From an uncultured Bacteroides sp. (GTDB lineage: Bacteria; Bacteroidota; Bacteroidia; Bacteroidales; Bacteroidaceae): a DNA stretch of 64,000 nucleotides. Shown here in pieces: positions 1 through 8,947 of this stretch. The notes under the pieces are model-generated. The model saw nothing but the letters and a program-made list of their open reading frames with translations. It made no database searches and was not told where the DNA came from. The stretch's first letter is position 1. The number at the start of each line of letters is the position of its first letter. The position numbers were made by a program, and so were the translations under genes. Location: the NCBI GenBank assembly GCA_900544675.1, contig UQVZ01000007.1, positions 53,249-117,248 of the forward strand. The letters are read 5' to 3'.

Positions 1-671
1 ATGTGAAAATCTATGCCTTTGACCATAATTATAATTATGACGATAAGGAAAGTCAGGTGAAATATCCTTTGCGTATTTATGAAGATGCCAAAGCACGGGC
101 TTATTTTGCGGGTGCGGCTTACCATAATTATGGAGGACATCGTGATGAATTGTTACAGATACATGAAGCGGCTCCCGATAAAGAACTGATATTTTCTGAA
201 GCCTCAATCGGAGAATGGAATGATGGACGTGACCTTTCGAAATCATTGCTGAGAGACGTAGAAGACTTGGCGATAGGGACGGTCAACAATTGGTGTATAG
301 GAGCGATTGTATGGAATCTGATGCTTGATACTGATCAGGGTCCTCATGGCGGACCAGGTGCATGTGCTGTATGCTATGGCGCGGTGGATGTAGATAATAA
401 AGACTATTCTGCCATTACACGTAATTCGCATTATTATGCCATGGCACATATGGGAGCTGTGGTGAAACCGAATGCAATACGTATCGGAGCAAAGGCAACT
501 GTCCGTGAAGGGTTTTCGTTTGTCGCTTTTGAAAATGAAGACGGAAGTCATGCTTTGGTTGCGGCAAATAATTCTCTACAGGAACAAAACATAACAGTAA
601 CCGACAAAGACAAGTGTTTTCATTATACGATTCCGGCAAATGCCGTGGCTTCATTTCTTTGGAAATTATAA
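1..671 (+). CDS. Glycoside hydrolase family 30-like protein, C-terminal part (cut by window start)
   Basis: The reading frame is open from the window edge to a TAA at 669-671, so the gene begins upstream and about 222 residues of its C-terminal part are visible. The segment LIFSEASIGEWN fits the nucleophile strand of GH30 (glucosylceramidase or beta-1,6-glucanase type) TIM barrels, with the Glu of FSEAS as the expected nucleophile. It is followed by a GAIVWNLMLD stretch and a C-terminal beta-sandwich ending ANAVASFLWKL, as in this family. The enzyme would hydrolyse beta-linked glycans or glycosides. The signal peptide and acid/base residue lie outside the window. Two hairpins follow. The family is likely; the substrate is unknown. 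Confidence 0.8.
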   Translation, partial: VKIYAFDHNYNYDDKESQVKYPLRIYEDAKARAYFAGAAYHNYGGHRDELLQIHEAAPDKELIFSEASIGEWNDGRDLSKSLLRDVEDLAIGTVNNWCIGAIVWNLMLDTDQGPHGGPGACAVCYGAVDVDNKDYSAITRNSHYYAMAHMGAVVKPNAIRIGAKATVREGFSFVAFENEDGSHALVAANNSLQEQNITVTDKDKCFHYTIPANAVASFLWKL

Positions 672-705
672 GTAGTGTGTTAATGTAAGAATAGGATGAT
701 TTATT

Positions 706-743
706 GCACAGGCGGTCGTGGTGATTCATGCGGCCGCCTGTGC
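706..743 (+). terminator. Hairpin terminator after the GH30-like gene
   Basis: A 13-bp stem, GCACAGGCGGTCG (706-718) against CGGCCGCCTGTGC (731-743) with one wobble, lies 35 nt after the GH30-like stop and is followed by TTTGATAT. The T-run is short, so efficiency is uncertain. Confidence 0.55.
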
Positions 744-757
744 TTTGATATATGACT

Positions 758-795
758 AAAAAAAGCGGCTCTGCATCACGCGGAACCGCTTTTCT
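758..795 (-). terminator. Terminator of the HtrA gene
   Basis: Read on the minus strand, about 48 nt after the HtrA stop, AAAAGCGGTTC pairs with GAGCCGCTTTT (one wobble) and runs into a seven-T tract. This is a canonical intrinsic terminator placed exactly where the protease transcript should end. Confidence 0.75.
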
Positions 796-842
796 CTGTG
801 AGAATCACAATCTTTTTTCCTTTTTATCCTATGAAAACTACT

Positions 843-2339
843 TTATTGTTGTGTTAAGTCAACTGCATAGTTGGCGCGTTTGCCCGACGGATAGACACCT
901 GTCATGAACAATACCTGGTCGGGCGACTGGGAAGCGGCTTTCATCACTTCTTCCAGGTCTTCTACAGTGCGGAGCTGTTTGCCGTTTGCTTTCAGGATGA
1001 TGAATCCCTTGCGGATACCGCTGTCTGCCATGCGTCCGTCGCTCACACCCGTTACTTGTACACCATAGCCCAAGTTCAGCTGACGTTTCAAGTCGGCGGG
1101 CACTTCACGGAAGGCTGCACCCAATATTTCCATGTCGGCTTTCTTCACTACCTTGGTGTTGCCTTGTGCATTCTTCAGGGTAATGGTGAATTCCTGGTCT
1201 TTCTTGTCGCGGAAGACTTTCACTTTCACCTTATCGCCCGGACGTTTCTCGGCAAGCTTGCCTTGCAGGGCAGCCATGCTTTCTATCTTTTCACCATTGA
1301 GGGCGATGATGACATCGTTTTTCTTCAAGATGCCGGCTGCGGAGCCTTCTTCCTGCACTTCCACTACCTGCACGCCATAGCCGATGCCCAGTTCTTTCTG
1401 TTCCTTGCGGATGTCTTCCGGATATTCTTCTTTGCCCATGTCACGTCCGGCGATGCCCAACAAAGCACGTTGTACGGTTCCGTATTGTTTCAGGTCGGTC
1501 ACTACCTTGGTCATGATGCTGGTGGGGATGGCAAATCCATAGCCTGAATAAGCCCCGGTAGGAGAAACCAGCATGGCATTGATGCCTACCAGCTCGCCTT
1601 TTGCATTGACCAGCGCGCCTCCACTGTTGCCTTGGTTAATGGCGGCATCGGTCTGGATGAACGATTCCACGTCGTTGGCTCCCAGTCCGCGCGCCTTGGC
1701 GCTTACTACACCGGCTGTAACCGTAGAGCCCAGGTTGAAGGGATTACCTACGGCAAGCACCCATTCGCCTACCTTCAAGTTGTCTGAGTTGCCTACGGGG
1801 ATGGCGGGGAAATCATCGCCTTCTATTTTCACCAGCGCCAAGTCGGTAGTAGGATCTGTACCGATGACCCGTCCTTTCATTTCGCGTCCGTCATGGAGCT
1901 TGACCGAAATCTCGTCGGCATCGTCAATCACGTGGTTGTTCGTCACGATGTATCCGTCTTTCGAGATGATTACACCAGAACCGAAACCGCGTTGCTCGGG
2001 TGTCTGTACTTGTTGCTGGCGTCCGCGCCCGTCACCGAAGAAGAAATCGAAAATATCGGGCTGGGTCTGGATTACCTTGGTCTTGCTGCGTTGCACCGCC
2101 ATGATGTGCACTACCGAGTTCAACGAGCTTTCCGCGGCTTGTGTCAGGTCGATTGGTTGCGCTTTCGAAGCGTCGAGCGCGGCATAGCGGGCTGGTGTTG
2201 CCGTTTGGAATGCTTCGTAGAAAGAAGCGTTCGTTGTATCTTTAGACTGGAGGACTGCATAGGATGTGATTCCTGCCACTCCTGCGCTTACGGCAATCAA
2301 TGCGATTGCACCCAAAGCGAATTTAGTTGTCTTTTTCAT
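843..2339 (-). CDS. degP: Periplasmic serine protease/chaperone, DegP/HtrA (Do) family
   Basis: This 498-residue protein has an N-terminal hydrophobic signal or anchor (about residues 7-30), a trypsin-like domain and two PDZ domains (about 290-385 and 400-490), which is the full Do-type layout and normal length. The catalytic triad is readable as His136 (in TNNHVI), Asp166 (in TTDLALV) and Ser239 (in GNSGGALVN). It should degrade or refold misfolded envelope proteins, with the PDZ domains binding hydrophobic C-termini. The gene is monocistronic, with its own terminator downstream and about 250 nt of gene-free sequence upstream before rnpB. Family assignment is firm; the choice among degP, degQ and htrA as a symbol is conventional. 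Confidence 0.93.
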   Translation of the reverse strand: MKKTTKFALGAIALIAVSAGVAGITSYAVLQSKDTTNASFYEAFQTATPARYAALDASKAQPIDLTQAAESSLNSVVHIMAVQRSKTKVIQTQPDIFDFFFGDGRGRQQQVQTPEQRGFGSGVIISKDGYIVTNNHVIDDADEISVKLHDGREMKGRVIGTDPTTDLALVKIEGDDFPAIPVGNSDNLKVGEWVLAVGNPFNLGSTVTAGVVSAKARGLGANDVESFIQTDAAINQGNSGGALVNAKGELVGINAMLVSPTGAYSGYGFAIPTSIMTKVVTDLKQYGTVQRALLGIAGRDMGKEEYPEDIRKEQKELGIGYGVQVVEVQEEGSAAGILKKNDVIIALNGEKIESMAALQGKLAEKRPGDKVKVKVFRDKKDQEFTITLKNAQGNTKVVKKADMEILGAAFREVPADLKRQLNLGYGVQVTGVSDGRMADSGIRKGFIILKANGKQLRTVEDLEEVMKAASQSPDQVLFMTGVYPSGKRANYAVDLTQQ

Positions 2340-2581
2340 ATCTTTATTCTGTTTAAATTGTTAATTTCGATATTAGTTTAACATTTCATCTGCTAAAGTA
2401 GAACAAATATCATGCGGTTGTACATCTTGTGCGTTCTTTTTTCTCTCTTTTAACAAAGCGGGATAGCCCATTAACCGCGCTTAACGGGGGTAGCTGACAA
2501 ATTTGCATTCATTATCAGTCACTTTTGCAGGGAGCGAAAGATATTTCTTGCCTGAATGGCAGAGATACCATTTTATTTACG

Positions 2582-2589
2582 TACCTTTG
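2582..2589 (+). promoter_or_regulatory. -7 element of the rnpB promoter
   Basis: TACCTTTG matches the Bacteroides -7 consensus TAnnTTTG and ends 6 nt before the P1 helix of RNase P RNA. No good -33 TTTG was found at the expected distance, so only the -7 part is supported. Confidence 0.6.
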
Positions 2590-2595
2590 CAAATG

Positions 2596-2960
2596 AAAGC
2601 AGTCGGACGGTCTGTCGCTGGTGTTTCGGCACAAGAGGAAAGTCCGGGCAACGCAGAGCATCCTACTTCCTAACAGAAAGCTATCTGCGAGGGTAGAGTA
2701 ATGCAGAAGAAAATAACCGCCTTTCCTACCCGGAGAGGTAAGGGTGAGAAGGTAGGGTAAGAGCCTACCAGCCGTGTGGCGACATGCGGGCTGTGCATCT
2801 TAGGAGTTGTAAGGTCGTGTAAACCGGCATTAAGGAGGGTTGCTCGCCCCACGTCGGAGGGTAGACCGCTAGAGCCTTTTGGTGACAAAAGGCGTAGATA
2901 AATGACAGACACCTTATATTATATAGGGAACAGAACCCGGCTTACAGGCCGGCTGCTTTT
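2596..2960 (+). ncRNA. rnpB: RNase P RNA (catalytic RNA of tRNA 5' processing)
   Basis: The conserved core words are present: GAGGAAAGTCCGGGC near 2635-2649 and ACAGAACCCGGCTTAC near 2931-2946. The ends close as helix P1, with AAAGCAGTCGG (2596-2606) pairing with CCGGCTGCTTT (2949-2959). This gives a length of about 365 nt, normal for a type A bacterial RNase P RNA. The transcript ends in a T-run at 2956-2963. It removes 5' leaders from pre-tRNAs together with the RnpA protein, whose gene is not in this window. Start and end are set from P1 pairing and the -7 element and may be off by a few bases. Confidence 0.95.
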
Positions 2961-2983
2961 TTTAATGAAGAATCTGTGTTTGA

Positions 2984-3185
2984 AATAAAATCGAACGCAG
3001 AGACGCGAAGACGCAAAGTTTTTATTTTTAGAGTGAGCAAAGCGCACGGAGAGAATGATAATAATGAAGAATTAAGAATGAAGAATGAAGAATTAAAATC
3101 TGTGTGAATCTGCGCTAATCTGCGTTTCAAAAAAGGAAACATCAACAGATTCTTCATTCTTAATTCTTCATTCTTCATTTAAATA
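2984..3185. repeat. Intergenic repeat block between rnpB and the YihY/BrkB gene
   Basis: No gene is seen here. The block holds a copy of a dispersed 70-bp repeat (2984-3052; inverted copy at 58788-58853). Next come short tandem units of the type AATGAAG/AATTAAG at 3063-3094, with an inverted counterpart at 3151-3180 that can pair as a long AT-rich hairpin. Between these arms lie degenerate AATCTGYGT words. Confidence 0.7.
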
Positions 3186-3193
3186 ATTGTGTT

Positions 3194-4498
3194 ATGCGGT
3201 TGCAATATTGGCTCCAGTTCCTGACTGACGGTATTTGGAGAATCACCGAAGACGAAGTGACTCCTGTAAGGAAACGCCTGTACGCGTGCCTGAAAATCGT
3301 CTACCTTTCGGTCGAGCAGTTTCTGAACGACCGCATTCCGGTGCGTGCCTCTGCCTTGACATACAGCACCCTGCTTTCCATTATCCCTATACTGGCTCTG
3401 TTGTTTGCTATCGCGCGCGGCTTTGGGTTTGACGCCCTGCTGGAGCAACAACTGAAAACCGGGATAGCCAACGAGCAGAGCGAGCTGATTTTATCGTGGG
3501 TCAACTCTTACCTGCAACACGCGCAGAGCGGCATCTTTATCGGGGTGGGACTGATTATGCTGCTCTTCACCATCCTGATGCTGATAGACAATATCGAGCG
3601 CAGCTTCAATGCCATTTGGCAGGTGAAACATCCGCGCACGGTGTTCCGACAGATTACCGATTATTTCTCGATGATTCTTTTGCTCCCGTTGCTTATCGTT
3701 ATCTCCAGCGGTCTGACCATCTTTATGACCACCTACGTGAAAGATCTGGAGACTTTCCTTCTGCTGGGACCGATGCTGAAATTCCTGGTGCGCCTGATTC
3801 CGTATGCGTTGACGTGGGGGATGTTTGTGGGGCTATATGTGTTCATGCCCAATACGAAAGTGCAATTGCGCCATGCCTGGTTTCCGGGGCTGCTGGCAGG
3901 TAGTGCTTTCCAGGCATTCCAGTATTTTTACGTCAATAGCCAGATATGGATTTCGAACTATAACGCCATCTACGGAAGTTTTGCCGCCATCCCGATGTTC
4001 CTGTTGTGGACACAGGTGTCGTGGACGATTTGCCTTTTCGGGGCAGAGATGAGCTATGTCAGCCAGAATCTCCCGTCTTTCAGCTTCGGAAAAGAGACGG
4101 CGCATATCAGCCGGCGTTACCACGATTTCTTCTGCGCCATTGTGCTCTCTGCCATCTGCAAACGGTTTGAGCACGAACAGCAGCCCTATACGGCGGAAGA
4201 ACTGAGCAAAGAGTATAAGATTCCTATCCGGCTCACGAAAAACATCCTGTACGAGCTGACGGATATCCGGCTGGTTTACGAAACCTTCGGCGATGACAAG
4301 GACGGAAGTATCCGCTACCTGCCCGGCATGGACATCAACCAACTGACCGTAGGGGTGCTGATGGAAAGGCTGGACAGTACGGGAGCCGAGAATTTCAAGA
4401 TAGATAAAGAGAATTATCCGGCTTCGTGGGATGCCTTGATCGAAGCGAAACGGACCTATCTGTATCAGAGCGGGCGCATCCTGGTGAAGGACTTGTAA
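3194..4498 (+). CDS. YihY/virulence factor BrkB family inner-membrane protein
   Basis: The protein is 434 residues. An N-terminal cytoplasmic segment is followed by the family region with about six membrane helices (roughly residues 55-300). Recognisable family features are RASALTYSTLLSIIPILALL near the first helix and GSFAAIPMFLLWTQVSWTICLFGAEMSY near the last. A C-terminal cytoplasmic extension of about 130 residues resembles a winged-helix (YTAEELSKEYKIPIRLT). The family was once called RNase BN by mistake; its members are multi-pass membrane proteins of uncertain transport or envelope function. The ATG follows the AT-rich repeat block closely, so the promoter must lie within or just before it. 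The substrate is not predictable. Confidence 0.85.
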   Translation: MRLQYWLQFLTDGIWRITEDEVTPVRKRLYACLKIVYLSVEQFLNDRIPVRASALTYSTLLSIIPILALLFAIARGFGFDALLEQQLKTGIANEQSELILSWVNSYLQHAQSGIFIGVGLIMLLFTILMLIDNIERSFNAIWQVKHPRTVFRQITDYFSMILLLPLLIVISSGLTIFMTTYVKDLETFLLLGPMLKFLVRLIPYALTWGMFVGLYVFMPNTKVQLRHAWFPGLLAGSAFQAFQYFYVNSQIWISNYNAIYGSFAAIPMFLLWTQVSWTICLFGAEMSYVSQNLPSFSFGKETAHISRRYHDFFCAIVLSAICKRFEHEQQPYTAEELSKEYKIPIRLTKNILYELTDIRLVYETFGDDKDGSIRYLPGMDINQLTVGVLMERLDSTGAENFKIDKENYPASWDALIEAKRTYLYQSGRILVKDL

Positions 4499-4520
4499 GG
4501 AGTTTCATAGAGAAAAAACG

Positions 4521-4573
4521 GAGGACGCAAAAGCGGAAGGGGAGATCCCCGGCGCCTTTGCGTCCTCATTTTT
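4521..4573. terminator. Bidirectional terminator between convergent YihY/BrkB and GH2 genes
   Basis: GAGGACGCAAA (4521-4531) pairs perfectly with TTTGCGTCCTC (4557-4567), with A-rich sequence before and ATTTTTTAT after. It sits between two convergent stops and can serve both strands. Confidence 0.8.
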
Positions 4574-4595
4574 TATGTCTTCAGACTTTAGAGCC

Positions 4596-7500
4596 TTACT
4601 TCAGCTGATGCTGGCAGGGCGACATGATGAAGGTAAACTCATAATCGCCATACGGCAAGCGGTATTTTTCCAGTGGGAGAGCACCCCAGCTGTTGACACA
4701 TCCCAGTCCCATCTGAGCCTTGTCGATGCAGAGGCTGGTCATGCCTGCTTTGTCCAGTTCGCCTGAGTGGCGTTGAATTTTCACCCAGCCTTCGTCCAGG
4801 TTTTCGATGCGGTAGGGCAATGCCGATGCCGAGAAGGGAGCTTCGGATACGAACATCAGTCCGTTTCCGGCTTTGTTGATGACTTGCCACCAGCGGAGGT
4901 CGGTCTTATTGCCGCTTTCCTGCGGACGGATGTAGGGATAATATTGGTCGTCCACTTGCTGGCGGTAGATGCCCAGCGGAGTGGAATGGTTACGGTCGGA
5001 ATAGTTTTCCCACGGTCCGCGTCCGTAGAAGGAGATGGTCTCGAACTGCTTGGGCATCATCAGGCTCATGCCGAAGCGGAACATGTCTGATACCTTGGCG
5101 TTCGGGTCGGCTTTCATCGACTGTACCACTTTCACCGCGCCCTTGTTGTTGATGAGGTAGGTGAGCGAAAGAGTAGCTGATACGGTTTTCAGTTCGTATT
5201 CGGCACTGACTTTCACCATATCGTTTTCCGTTTCACTCTTTAAAGAAGTGAGCTGAATGCCCGGGTTTTTCCATGCCACGTACTTCTGTTGCAGGTTGGC
5301 TCCGAAATCGTTGTCGGTCGGTGCGCGCCAGAAGTTGGGAGCCAGTGCGGTGCCAGGTTCGAGGTAACTCATGCCTTCCACTTCGTAGATGGTGAGGTAT
5401 CCGGTGTATTTGTTGAACTCGATGTCGAAGTTCTCGCCTTTTACTACCAGGTAATTGCTGTTGGTGTCGTCTATCTGAGGCACAACGATGTCTTGGTTGG
5501 TCTCTTTCACGTTGGCAAATTCCAGTGCCGGAGCTTCGTAAGCCTTCAGTACCAACTGGTCGTAAGCCACGGTCTGTCCGGCAGGCAATACGCCTTCTGC
5601 GTTCTTCAGCACGTATTTCACGTTCAGCAGCCATTCGCCTTCAGTGCTTGTCGTACCGTAATTCAAAGCCACTTCCTTGGTCTGGTGCGGAGCCACATCG
5701 AGCTTTTCTACCGTACCGGTACGTACGAGGTTGCCGTCGTGCAGCAATTCCCATTCCAGGCGGTAAGCCGAAAGGTCGCGGAAGAAATATTCATTATACA
5801 CTTTCACGGTGCCTTTTTGTGCATCGGCAAGGGTGGTCCAGATGTTTTGATAGAAATACCTTACTTCGTAGGCGTGCGGGTTCGGACGGCGGTCGGGGCT
5901 AATCAGTCCGTTGTCGCAGAAGTTGATGTCGCTGGCGTCAAAGCGGTTGAAGTCGCCTCCGTAAGCATAGATGATCCGTCCGTTCTTGCCTTCCCAGCGG
6001 CAAGACTGGTCGACGAAGTCCCAGATGAATCCGCCCTGGTATTTGGGATATTTGCGTACCAAGTCCCAATATTCCTTGAATCCGCCTTCCGAGTTGCCCA
6101 TTGCGTGTGCATACTCGCATTGGATGAGCGGTTTCTGTTTGCTTTCGTTTTCGCAATAAGCGATACAACTCTTGTAGTCGTAATACATCGGGCAGAAGAT
6201 GTCGGTCTTTCCGTCTTGTTTGGCTTGCTCGTATTGCACGGCGCGGCTGGGGTCTTCGGCTTTAATCCAGTCGTAGGCTGCCTCGAAGTTAGGTCCGTAT
6301 CCGGCTTCATTGCCCAGCGACCAGAAGATGATGCTGGGATGGTTGAACGAACGTTGTACGTTGCGCTGGTTGCGTTCCATGTGTGCTTTGGCATACGATT
6401 CGTTCTTCGCCAGGGTGCGTTCGCCATATCCCATTCCGTGCGATTCGATATTGGCTTCCGCTATCATGTAGAGTCCGTAGCGGTCGCACAGTTCATACCA
6501 GTATTGGTCATCGGGATAGTGGCAGGTACGCACGGCATTGATGTTCAGTTCTTTCATGCGCAATACGTCTTGTAGCATCCGTTCGCGTGACACGTAATAG
6601 CCGCCATCGGGGTCCATTTCGTGGCGGTTGGCTCCCTTGAACAATACGGGTTGTCCGTTGACTAGTATCTGCGAGCCTTTCAGCTCGATTTTGCGGAAAC
6701 CTACGTTGACAGGGATGATTTCAGCATCGGCCGTACCTTCCATCTGCGCGTAGAGGGTGTAGAGGTAAGGAGTTTCGGCTGTCCATTTATGCGGATTGTC
6801 GATGTTCAGGGTCACCGTTTCGCCTTTGGTCGAAGCCGAAGCCACTTCGTTGCCCTCGGCATCTTTCAGGGTGAGCTGCACCTTGCCGCTTCCTTTCAGG
6901 TCGACATCTACAGCCAGCGTGCCGTTTTTGTATTCACCATCCAGGTCGGGAGTGACGCGGATATCTTCGATGCGTTTCTTGTTGCGGGCGTAAAGATAGC
7001 ACTGGCGTGCCACTCCGGTGTAGCGGAAGAAGTCCTGGTCTTCCAGGTACGAGCCGTCGCACCAGCGGAACACCTGGAATGCGATGAGGTTTTCCTGTCC
7101 CGGTTTCAGATAAGGAGTCAGGTTGAATTCGGCTTCCAGCTTACTGTCTTCGCTATAGCCTACGTATTTTCCATTTACCCAGAGGTACATGTTCGAGCTG
7201 ACTGCCCCGAAGTGTGCGATGATGTCTTTGCCTTTCCACGAGGCGGGGACGGTGATTGTCCGGCGGTAAGAGCCTACGTGATTCTTTTCAGTGGGAACAT
7301 AAGGAGGGTTGTTTTCGTATTGGTTGCGCCAGGGAAAGCCCATGTTGACATAGATGGGGTCGCCGTATCCGTTCAGTTCCCATACGCCGGGCACCTGTAT
7401 GTCGTCCCATCCCTTGTCATTGTATCCTGTTTTCCAGAAATCCGTGGGGCGCTGGTCGGCATTCGCCACCCAGAAGAATTTCCACGTTCCGTCCAGGCTC

Positions 7501-7685
7501 ATGAAGTTTTGTGATTGTGTTTTGCCGTTTCCGATGGCTTCCGCCGACTCGTAAGCGAAATAATCGGTGTGCATCGGAGCACGGTTGACAGCGTTTATTT
7601 CAGGGTCTTGCCACTCTTTGAATGTTTGGGCGTTCCCGGCAAGAAGGGAGAAGCCCAACAGACTTAACGCTAATGTTTTTCTCAT
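4596..7685 (-). CDS. Secreted GH2 beta-galactosidase (LacZ-type, five-domain)
   Basis: The protein is 1029 residues, full LacZ length, with a signal peptide (about 1-19, ending AGNAQ). It then shows the GH2 sugar-binding domain (about 50-220), Ig-like domain, TIM barrel (about 340-630) and C-terminal small-chain-like domain. The acid/base is Glu460 in SLGNEAG and the nucleophile is Glu524 in CEYAHAMGN, both in canonical context. It should cleave terminal beta-D-galactosides in the periplasm or at the surface. It lies 38 nt downstream of riboflavin synthase on the same strand and may be co-transcribed. Other GH2 specificities cannot be excluded, but motifs and length favour beta-galactosidase. 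Confidence 0.93.
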   Translation of the reverse strand: MRKTLALSLLGFSLLAGNAQTFKEWQDPEINAVNRAPMHTDYFAYESAEAIGNGKTQSQNFMSLDGTWKFFWVANADQRPTDFWKTGYNDKGWDDIQVPGVWELNGYGDPIYVNMGFPWRNQYENNPPYVPTEKNHVGSYRRTITVPASWKGKDIIAHFGAVSSNMYLWVNGKYVGYSEDSKLEAEFNLTPYLKPGQENLIAFQVFRWCDGSYLEDQDFFRYTGVARQCYLYARNKKRIEDIRVTPDLDGEYKNGTLAVDVDLKGSGKVQLTLKDAEGNEVASASTKGETVTLNIDNPHKWTAETPYLYTLYAQMEGTADAEIIPVNVGFRKIELKGSQILVNGQPVLFKGANRHEMDPDGGYYVSRERMLQDVLRMKELNINAVRTCHYPDDQYWYELCDRYGLYMIAEANIESHGMGYGERTLAKNESYAKAHMERNQRNVQRSFNHPSIIFWSLGNEAGYGPNFEAAYDWIKAEDPSRAVQYEQAKQDGKTDIFCPMYYDYKSCIAYCENESKQKPLIQCEYAHAMGNSEGGFKEYWDLVRKYPKYQGGFIWDFVDQSCRWEGKNGRIIYAYGGDFNRFDASDINFCDNGLISPDRRPNPHAYEVRYFYQNIWTTLADAQKGTVKVYNEYFFRDLSAYRLEWELLHDGNLVRTGTVEKLDVAPHQTKEVALNYGTTSTEGEWLLNVKYVLKNAEGVLPAGQTVAYDQLVLKAYEAPALEFANVKETNQDIVVPQIDDTNSNYLVVKGENFDIEFNKYTGYLTIYEVEGMSYLEPGTALAPNFWRAPTDNDFGANLQQKYVAWKNPGIQLTSLKSETENDMVKVSAEYELKTVSATLSLTYLINNKGAVKVVQSMKADPNAKVSDMFRFGMSLMMPKQFETISFYGRGPWENYSDRNHSTPLGIYRQQVDDQYYPYIRPQESGNKTDLRWWQVINKAGNGLMFVSEAPFSASALPYRIENLDEGWVKIQRHSGELDKAGMTSLCIDKAQMGLGCVNSWGALPLEKYRLPYGDYEFTFIMSPCQHQLK

Positions 7686-7723
7686 GCTTTCAATTTTAAG
7701 TTAATGATATATGGTTGTGTTTT

Positions 7724-8329
7724 TCATTCTGCCAGTTGCATCATGCGGCTCAGGTATTTGCCGATGATGTCGAATTCCAGATTCACTACGCTGCCCGGGC
7801 GTAAGGTGTGGAAATTGGTATGCTCGAAGGTATAAGGGATAATGGCGACCTGAAACGTGTCTTTCGTAGGATTGCATACGGTGAGGCTGACTCCGTTTAC
7901 CGTTACCGAGCCTTTGTCGACCGTGAAATAGCCGCGTTTTGCCATTTCGGGTTCGAAATCATATTTAAATGTGAAATACCAGCTTCCGTCGGCATCATCG
8001 ATGGCGATGCAGGTGGCGGTCTGGTCTACGTGGCCTTGTACGATGTGTCCGTCTAGCCTGCCGTTCATTTGCATGCTGCGCTCCACATTCACCTCATCGC
8101 CTTCTTTCAGCAAGCCGATGTTCGACCGTTCGATGGTTTCTTTCATGGCGGTTACGGTATAGGTATTGTCTTCGATGCGGACCACGGTGAGGCATACACC
8201 GTTGTGCGACACGCTTTGGTCTACTTTCAGCTCGTTTACAAACGAGCAAGTCAAGGTGAGGTGCAGGTTTTCCTGTTCTTTTACTACCTTGACGACTTTA
8301 GCACATTCTTCTACTATTCCTGAGAACAT
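7724..8329 (-). CDS. ribE: Riboflavin synthase, alpha chain
   Basis: This 201-residue protein starts MFSGIVEE, the hallmark of riboflavin synthase, and contains two homologous lumazine-binding barrels (about 1-95 and 96-190). The second carries the SVTVNGVSLTV motif, mirrored in the first by SVSHNGVCLTV. It converts two 6,7-dimethyl-8-ribityllumazine molecules into riboflavin plus the pyrimidine precursor, in the cytoplasm. No FMN riboswitch was seen upstream; the gap before it holds a TTTTTAAG-type array instead. Symbol use varies (ribE or ribC). Confidence 0.94.
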   Translation of the reverse strand: MFSGIVEECAKVVKVVKEQENLHLTLTCSFVNELKVDQSVSHNGVCLTVVRIEDNTYTVTAMKETIERSNIGLLKEGDEVNVERSMQMNGRLDGHIVQGHVDQTATCIAIDDADGSWYFTFKYDFEPEMAKRGYFTVDKGSVTVNGVSLTVCNPTKDTFQVAIIPYTFEHTNFHTLRPGSVVNLEFDIIGKYLSRMMQLAE

Positions 8330-8331
8330 AT

Positions 8332-8406
8332 ATTTTGAGTTTTTGAGTTCTTAAGTTTTTGAGTTCTTAAGTTTTTTGGGTTTTTAAGTTTTTGAGTTTT
8401 TAAGTT
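8332..8406. repeat. Degenerate TTTTTAAG/TTTTTGAG tandem array
   Basis: About eight consecutive 8-9 bp units alternating TTTTTAAG, TTCTTAAG and TTTTTGAG fill the whole gap between two minus-strand genes. The same array occurs at 46610-46690 and in part at 48690-48716. Confidence 0.75.
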
Positions 8407-8616
8407 CTATTTTTCTTTGGGGATAGGTTTGCTCCATACGGTATTTCCGTCAGAGTCGACTACCGAGATGGTTCCTCCGGCATATTCTTCGATGTAATTG
8501 CTGCCTTTGGCTATCATGTCTTCTGCCATGTGAATGGCTTTCTCCTCGCTTTTGATAGCAAAACCTTTGTTGTCGCTCGAACTTTTGTCCGAAAAATAGA
8601 TGTCATACGTTTTCAT
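8407..8616 (-). CDS. Small cytoplasmic protein of unknown function (69 aa)
   Basis: I do not recognise the family. The start chosen is the ATG at 8614-8616 (MKTYDIYFSDKSSSDNKGF), not the upstream in-frame start at 8694, because a good Bacteroides promoter lies between them (TTTG at 8672-8675 and TATATTTG at 8644-8651 on the minus strand). The product is short, polar, has no signal or membrane segment, and looks like an alpha/beta fold with a KAIHMAEDMIA helix and a final strand GTISVVDSDGNTVWSK. It resembles small Bacteroidales orphan proteins. It sits upstream of the riboflavin synthase gene on the same strand, separated by a repeat array. Confidence 0.65.
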   Translation of the reverse strand: MKTYDIYFSDKSSSDNKGFAIKSEEKAIHMAEDMIAKGSNYIEEYAGGTISVVDSDGNTVWSKPIPKEK

Positions 8617-8643
8617 CTTGTTTTCAAATTTAATATGCTTCTG

Positions 8644-8675
8644 CAAATATATATAGGCTACAGTTAGCAACCAAA
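8644..8675 (-). promoter_or_regulatory. Promoter of the 69-aa protein gene
   Basis: On the minus strand TTTG (8672-8675), 20 nt, then TATATTTG (8644-8651) matches the Bacteroides -33/-7 consensus. It decides the start of the downstream gene. Confidence 0.7.
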
Positions 8676-8768
8676 AAAACAAGATGTTTTTCAATTGAAA
8701 AAAAATGAAAAGTAGAAGGAAGGATGCGAAACGAAAAAGAGAAGCTGGCTGACCAACTTCTCTTTACG

Positions 8769-8841
8769 AGCGGAAAACGAGACTCGAACTCGCGACCCCA
8801 ACCTTGGCAAGGTTGTGCTCTACCAACTGAGCTATTTCCGC
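8769..8841 (-). tRNA. tRNA-Gly (anticodon GCC), copy 1
   Basis: This is a 73-nt cloverleaf with acceptor GCGGAAA/TTTCCGC and U discriminator, anticodon loop TTGCCAA and T-arm GTTCGAGTC. CCA is not encoded. It is the last tRNA of the cluster transcript. Confidence 0.96.
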
Positions 8842-8866
8842 AATGAAACCCAAAATAACTAACTTG

Positions 8867-8939
8867 AGCGGAAAACGAGACTCGAACTCGCGACCCCAAC
8901 CTTGGCAAGGTTGTGCTCTACCAACTGAGCTATTTCCGC
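8867..8939 (-). tRNA. tRNA-Gly (anticodon GCC), copy 2
   Basis: It is identical in body to copy 1 (73 nt, anticodon GCC, no encoded CCA) and separated from it by 25 nt. Confidence 0.96.
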
Positions 8940-8947
8940 AATGATGG

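Noticed and set aside
2670..2912. 80-aa open frame antisense to rnpB
   Set aside because: It lies inside the structured RNase P RNA.
3063..3180. CRISPR-like array
   Set aside because: Units are 7-8 bp and contiguous, with no constant spacer length and no cas genes.
5289..6575. Long open frame (428 aa) on the plus strand
   Set aside because: It lies wholly antisense to the GH2 gene, has no recognisable domain, and reflects GC-biased codon use of the real gene.
7686..8406. FMN riboswitch near riboflavin synthase
   Set aside because: The upstream gap is a TTTTTAAG array with none of the conserved FMN aptamer words.
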